This document shows, one piece after another, positions 62,421-64,000 of a DNA stretch of 64,000 nucleotides. Source of the stretch: an uncultured Umboniibacter sp. (GTDB taxonomy: Bacteria; Pseudomonadota; Gammaproteobacteria; Pseudomonadales; DSM-25080); assembly GCF_947497555.1 (NCBI RefSeq), contig NZ_CANMGY010000011.1:1-64000 (forward strand), read 5' to 3'. Under the pieces are notes generated by a model that was not told where the DNA came from, did not search any database, and saw only the letters and a list, made by a program, of their open reading frames with translations. The position numbers and the translations under genes were made by a program. Within the stretch, counting starts at the first letter, position 1. Each line of letters begins with the position of its first letter.

Positions 62421-64000
62421 ATGACCGCAACCACGACACCTAATCACGAAGCACAAACCAGTATTGCTGAAGCCGTTGGGGCGATGAAGCAGCGTAACCC
62501 GCAGCAGGCCGAACGCGTCTGTAGAGATTTTCTGGTACTAAACCCCAGCAGTATTCCCCATGTTCAGGTCCTTGGACATGCACTGATTCAGATGAATCGC
62601 CTTGATGAAGCCAAAGCGCAGATTGAGTTCGGTATCAAGCTGGCGCCGGACTATGCCGCCTTTTACGAGGATTTGGGTAGCGTGGCGGGTATTGAAGGGC
62701 AGTACGATGAAGCGGTGACCTTACTGCAACGTGCTATTCAGATGGACCCTAAACAACCGCGATTCCATAAAAAGTTGGCTCAAGCCCTGGTGGCGGCCGG
62801 AAGAACCGATGAGGCGGACGAGGCCTTCATGGGATTTTTGGATAGAGACAACGATGCCGCACTGGTGGCAATGGGCGCCGAACATTGGCGGGCAGAGCGT
62901 AAAAAAGAGGCGGAAGAGGCGTTTCGAAATGCACTCCGTGAGAACCCTCAAAACGTTAATGCGATGCGTTTTTTGGCTATTTGTTATCACGAGGCAGGCG
63001 GCAAAATTATTGATGCCGAAGCCTTGCTGCGCCGAGCGGTAGAGATAGCGCCGGACTTTCATCAGGCGTGGCATAATTTGGGCTCGGTGCTCATTGATAG
63101 CCAGAAGTGGCAAGAAGCAGTGAAGGCTTTTAAGGAGCTGGTGGCGCTGAAACCTGACGATGATTTGGCATGGGCGGGCTTGGGTAATGCCAGTTCGAAC
63201 TTAGGAGATGTCGATGCTGCGATTTCGGCCTTCGAACAGAGTTTGAGCATTAATCCTCAGTCGGCCGGCGTCTACATGTCATTGGCGCATATGTATAAAA
63301 CGGTAGGTCGCCTAGAGGATTCGCTTGCTTCCTATCGTGAGTCTATTCGCCTAAAACCTGATTTGGGCGAGAGTTATTGGAGTATGGCGAACTTGAAGAT
63401 TTTCAAGTTTGAGAATGAGGAGGTTGCGGCCATGGAGGCTCAGCTAGAGAGTGCGGAGCTGAGCGAGCAGGCTCGCGTTCACTTTGAATTTTCCCTAGGA
63501 AAGGCATACGAGGATCGAAAGGACTACGACAGTGCCTGGCAGCACTACAGCGCTGGTAATCATCAAAATCGCGGGCTGGTGGATTATGATCCCGTTGAAT
63601 TTCAGTTGCTTCAGACGCGTGTCCAATCGGTATTCACTCCAGAGTTTGTAAAGCAACATTTAGGGTTAGGGCATGACGCACCGGATCCTATTTTTGTTGT
63701 AGGCTTACCTCGTTCCGGCTCGACATTAGTGGAGCAAATTCTATCAAGTCACTCTCAGGTTGAGGGTACCTCTGAGTTGCCAAATGCGGCGAATATCGCC
63801 TATTCAACGGCAAAATACCGAAGTGATGGCTTAACGTTCCCCGAGACGCTAGGTGAATTGACTGCTCGTGATTGGGCGGCATACGGTAAAGAGTATCTGC
63901 AACAGGTGAAGCATCACCGGGTGGAAGGTACGCCGTTGTTTATTGATAAAATGCCGAACAACTTTAGCTTCGTAGGCTGGATTAAGTTGATTCTGCCCAA
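62421..64000 (+). CDS. TPR-containing sulfotransferase (runs off the right edge)
   Basis: At least 526 codons, with no stop before the edge. The start ATG at 62421 has GGGGG five bases upstream and is 8 bases after the LysR stop. Residues about 10-330 are TPR units (for example WQEAVKAFKELVALKPDDDL and LEDSLASYRESIRLKPDLGE). The sulfotransferase P-loop PIFVVGLPRSGSTLVEQILS begins near residue 422, and FIDKMPNNFSFVGWIKLILP follows just before the edge. The 3'-phosphate motif lies outside the window. It is a paralogue of the 59355-61361 protein, matching in repeats and catalytic domain. Confidence 0.88.
   Translation, partial: MTATTTPNHEAQTSIAEAVGAMKQRNPQQAERVCRDFLVLNPSSIPHVQVLGHALIQMNRLDEAKAQIEFGIKLAPDYAAFYEDLGSVAGIEGQYDEAVTLLQRAIQMDPKQPRFHKKLAQALVAAGRTDEADEAFMGFLDRDNDAALVAMGAEHWRAERKKEAEEAFRNALRENPQNVNAMRFLAICYHEAGGKIIDAEALLRRAVEIAPDFHQAWHNLGSVLIDSQKWQEAVKAFKELVALKPDDDLAWAGLGNASSNLGDVDAAISAFEQSLSINPQSAGVYMSLAHMYKTVGRLEDSLASYRESIRLKPDLGESYWSMANLKIFKFENEEVAAMEAQLESAELSEQARVHFEFSLGKAYEDRKDYDSAWQHYSAGNHQNRGLVDYDPVEFQLLQTRVQSVFTPEFVKQHLGLGHDAPDPIFVVGLPRSGSTLVEQILSSHSQVEGTSELPNAANIAYSTAKYRSDGLTFPETLGELTARDWAAYGKEYLQQVKHHRVEGTPLFIDKMPNNFSFVGWIKLILP

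Overview
The window reads as chromosomal DNA of a Gram-negative, probably marine, gammaproteobacterium. Signs are a TonB-dependent receptor, a Wzi-type outer-membrane protein, the holD-like/rimI pair next to glmS, and Gmd, Ugd and GlmS proteins that I can align from memory with E. coli. GC is moderate by eye. I see no rRNA, tRNA, CRISPR array, phage or complete transposon. The genus cannot be decided from the sequence.

The theme of bases 1-45,000 is a large surface-glycan island devoted to sulfation. Left part (191-17,111): two leftward gene runs carry a capsular-type glycosyltransferase, an SGNH protein, a WcbI-like protein, several sulfotransferases, an NDP-hexose 2,3-dehydratase, a Hint-domain protein and a 1214-residue TPR-GT32-GT61 fusion. 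Between the two runs, rightward, sit a 5'-truncated ugd and another sulfotransferase. Middle (17,301-31,455): a long rightward run makes GDP-L-fucose (gmd, fcl, gmm) and carries five glycosyltransferases, two sulfotransferases and two unfamiliar accessory proteins; it ends at a strong terminator. Next come a leftward LicD-cytidylyltransferase fusion and a rightward run with two GT2 enzymes, cysD-cysN, a WecA-like initiating transferase, cysC and a sulfotransferase. A leftward Wzi-like/beta-barrel pair and rightward galU-galE follow.

The genes fit one scheme. An SLC13-type permease (45,065-46,789) may bring in sulfate; CysDN and CysC make APS and then PAPS; ten sulfotransferase-like proteins, each with its own architecture, could place sulfate on different positions of a fucose- and galactose-containing glycan. 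WecA would start the lipid-linked chain, and glmS, galU and galE supply hexosamine and hexose precursors. No Wzx flippase, Wzy polymerase, Wza/Wzc or ABC exporter is visible, so export genes lie elsewhere or are unrecognised.

From about 47,200 the content is more ordinary: a DHH phosphoesterase, glmS, a likely extended HolD, and rimI. A compact repeat element at 51,446-51,634 lies exactly between the stop codons of rimI and a BCCT transporter. A leftward catabolic or transport group follows (BCCT transporter, carboxylesterase lipoprotein, zinc-type dehydrogenase, SDR, TonB-dependent receptor). The right end has two TPR-sulfotransferases on opposite strands around a LysR regulator; the second runs off the window.
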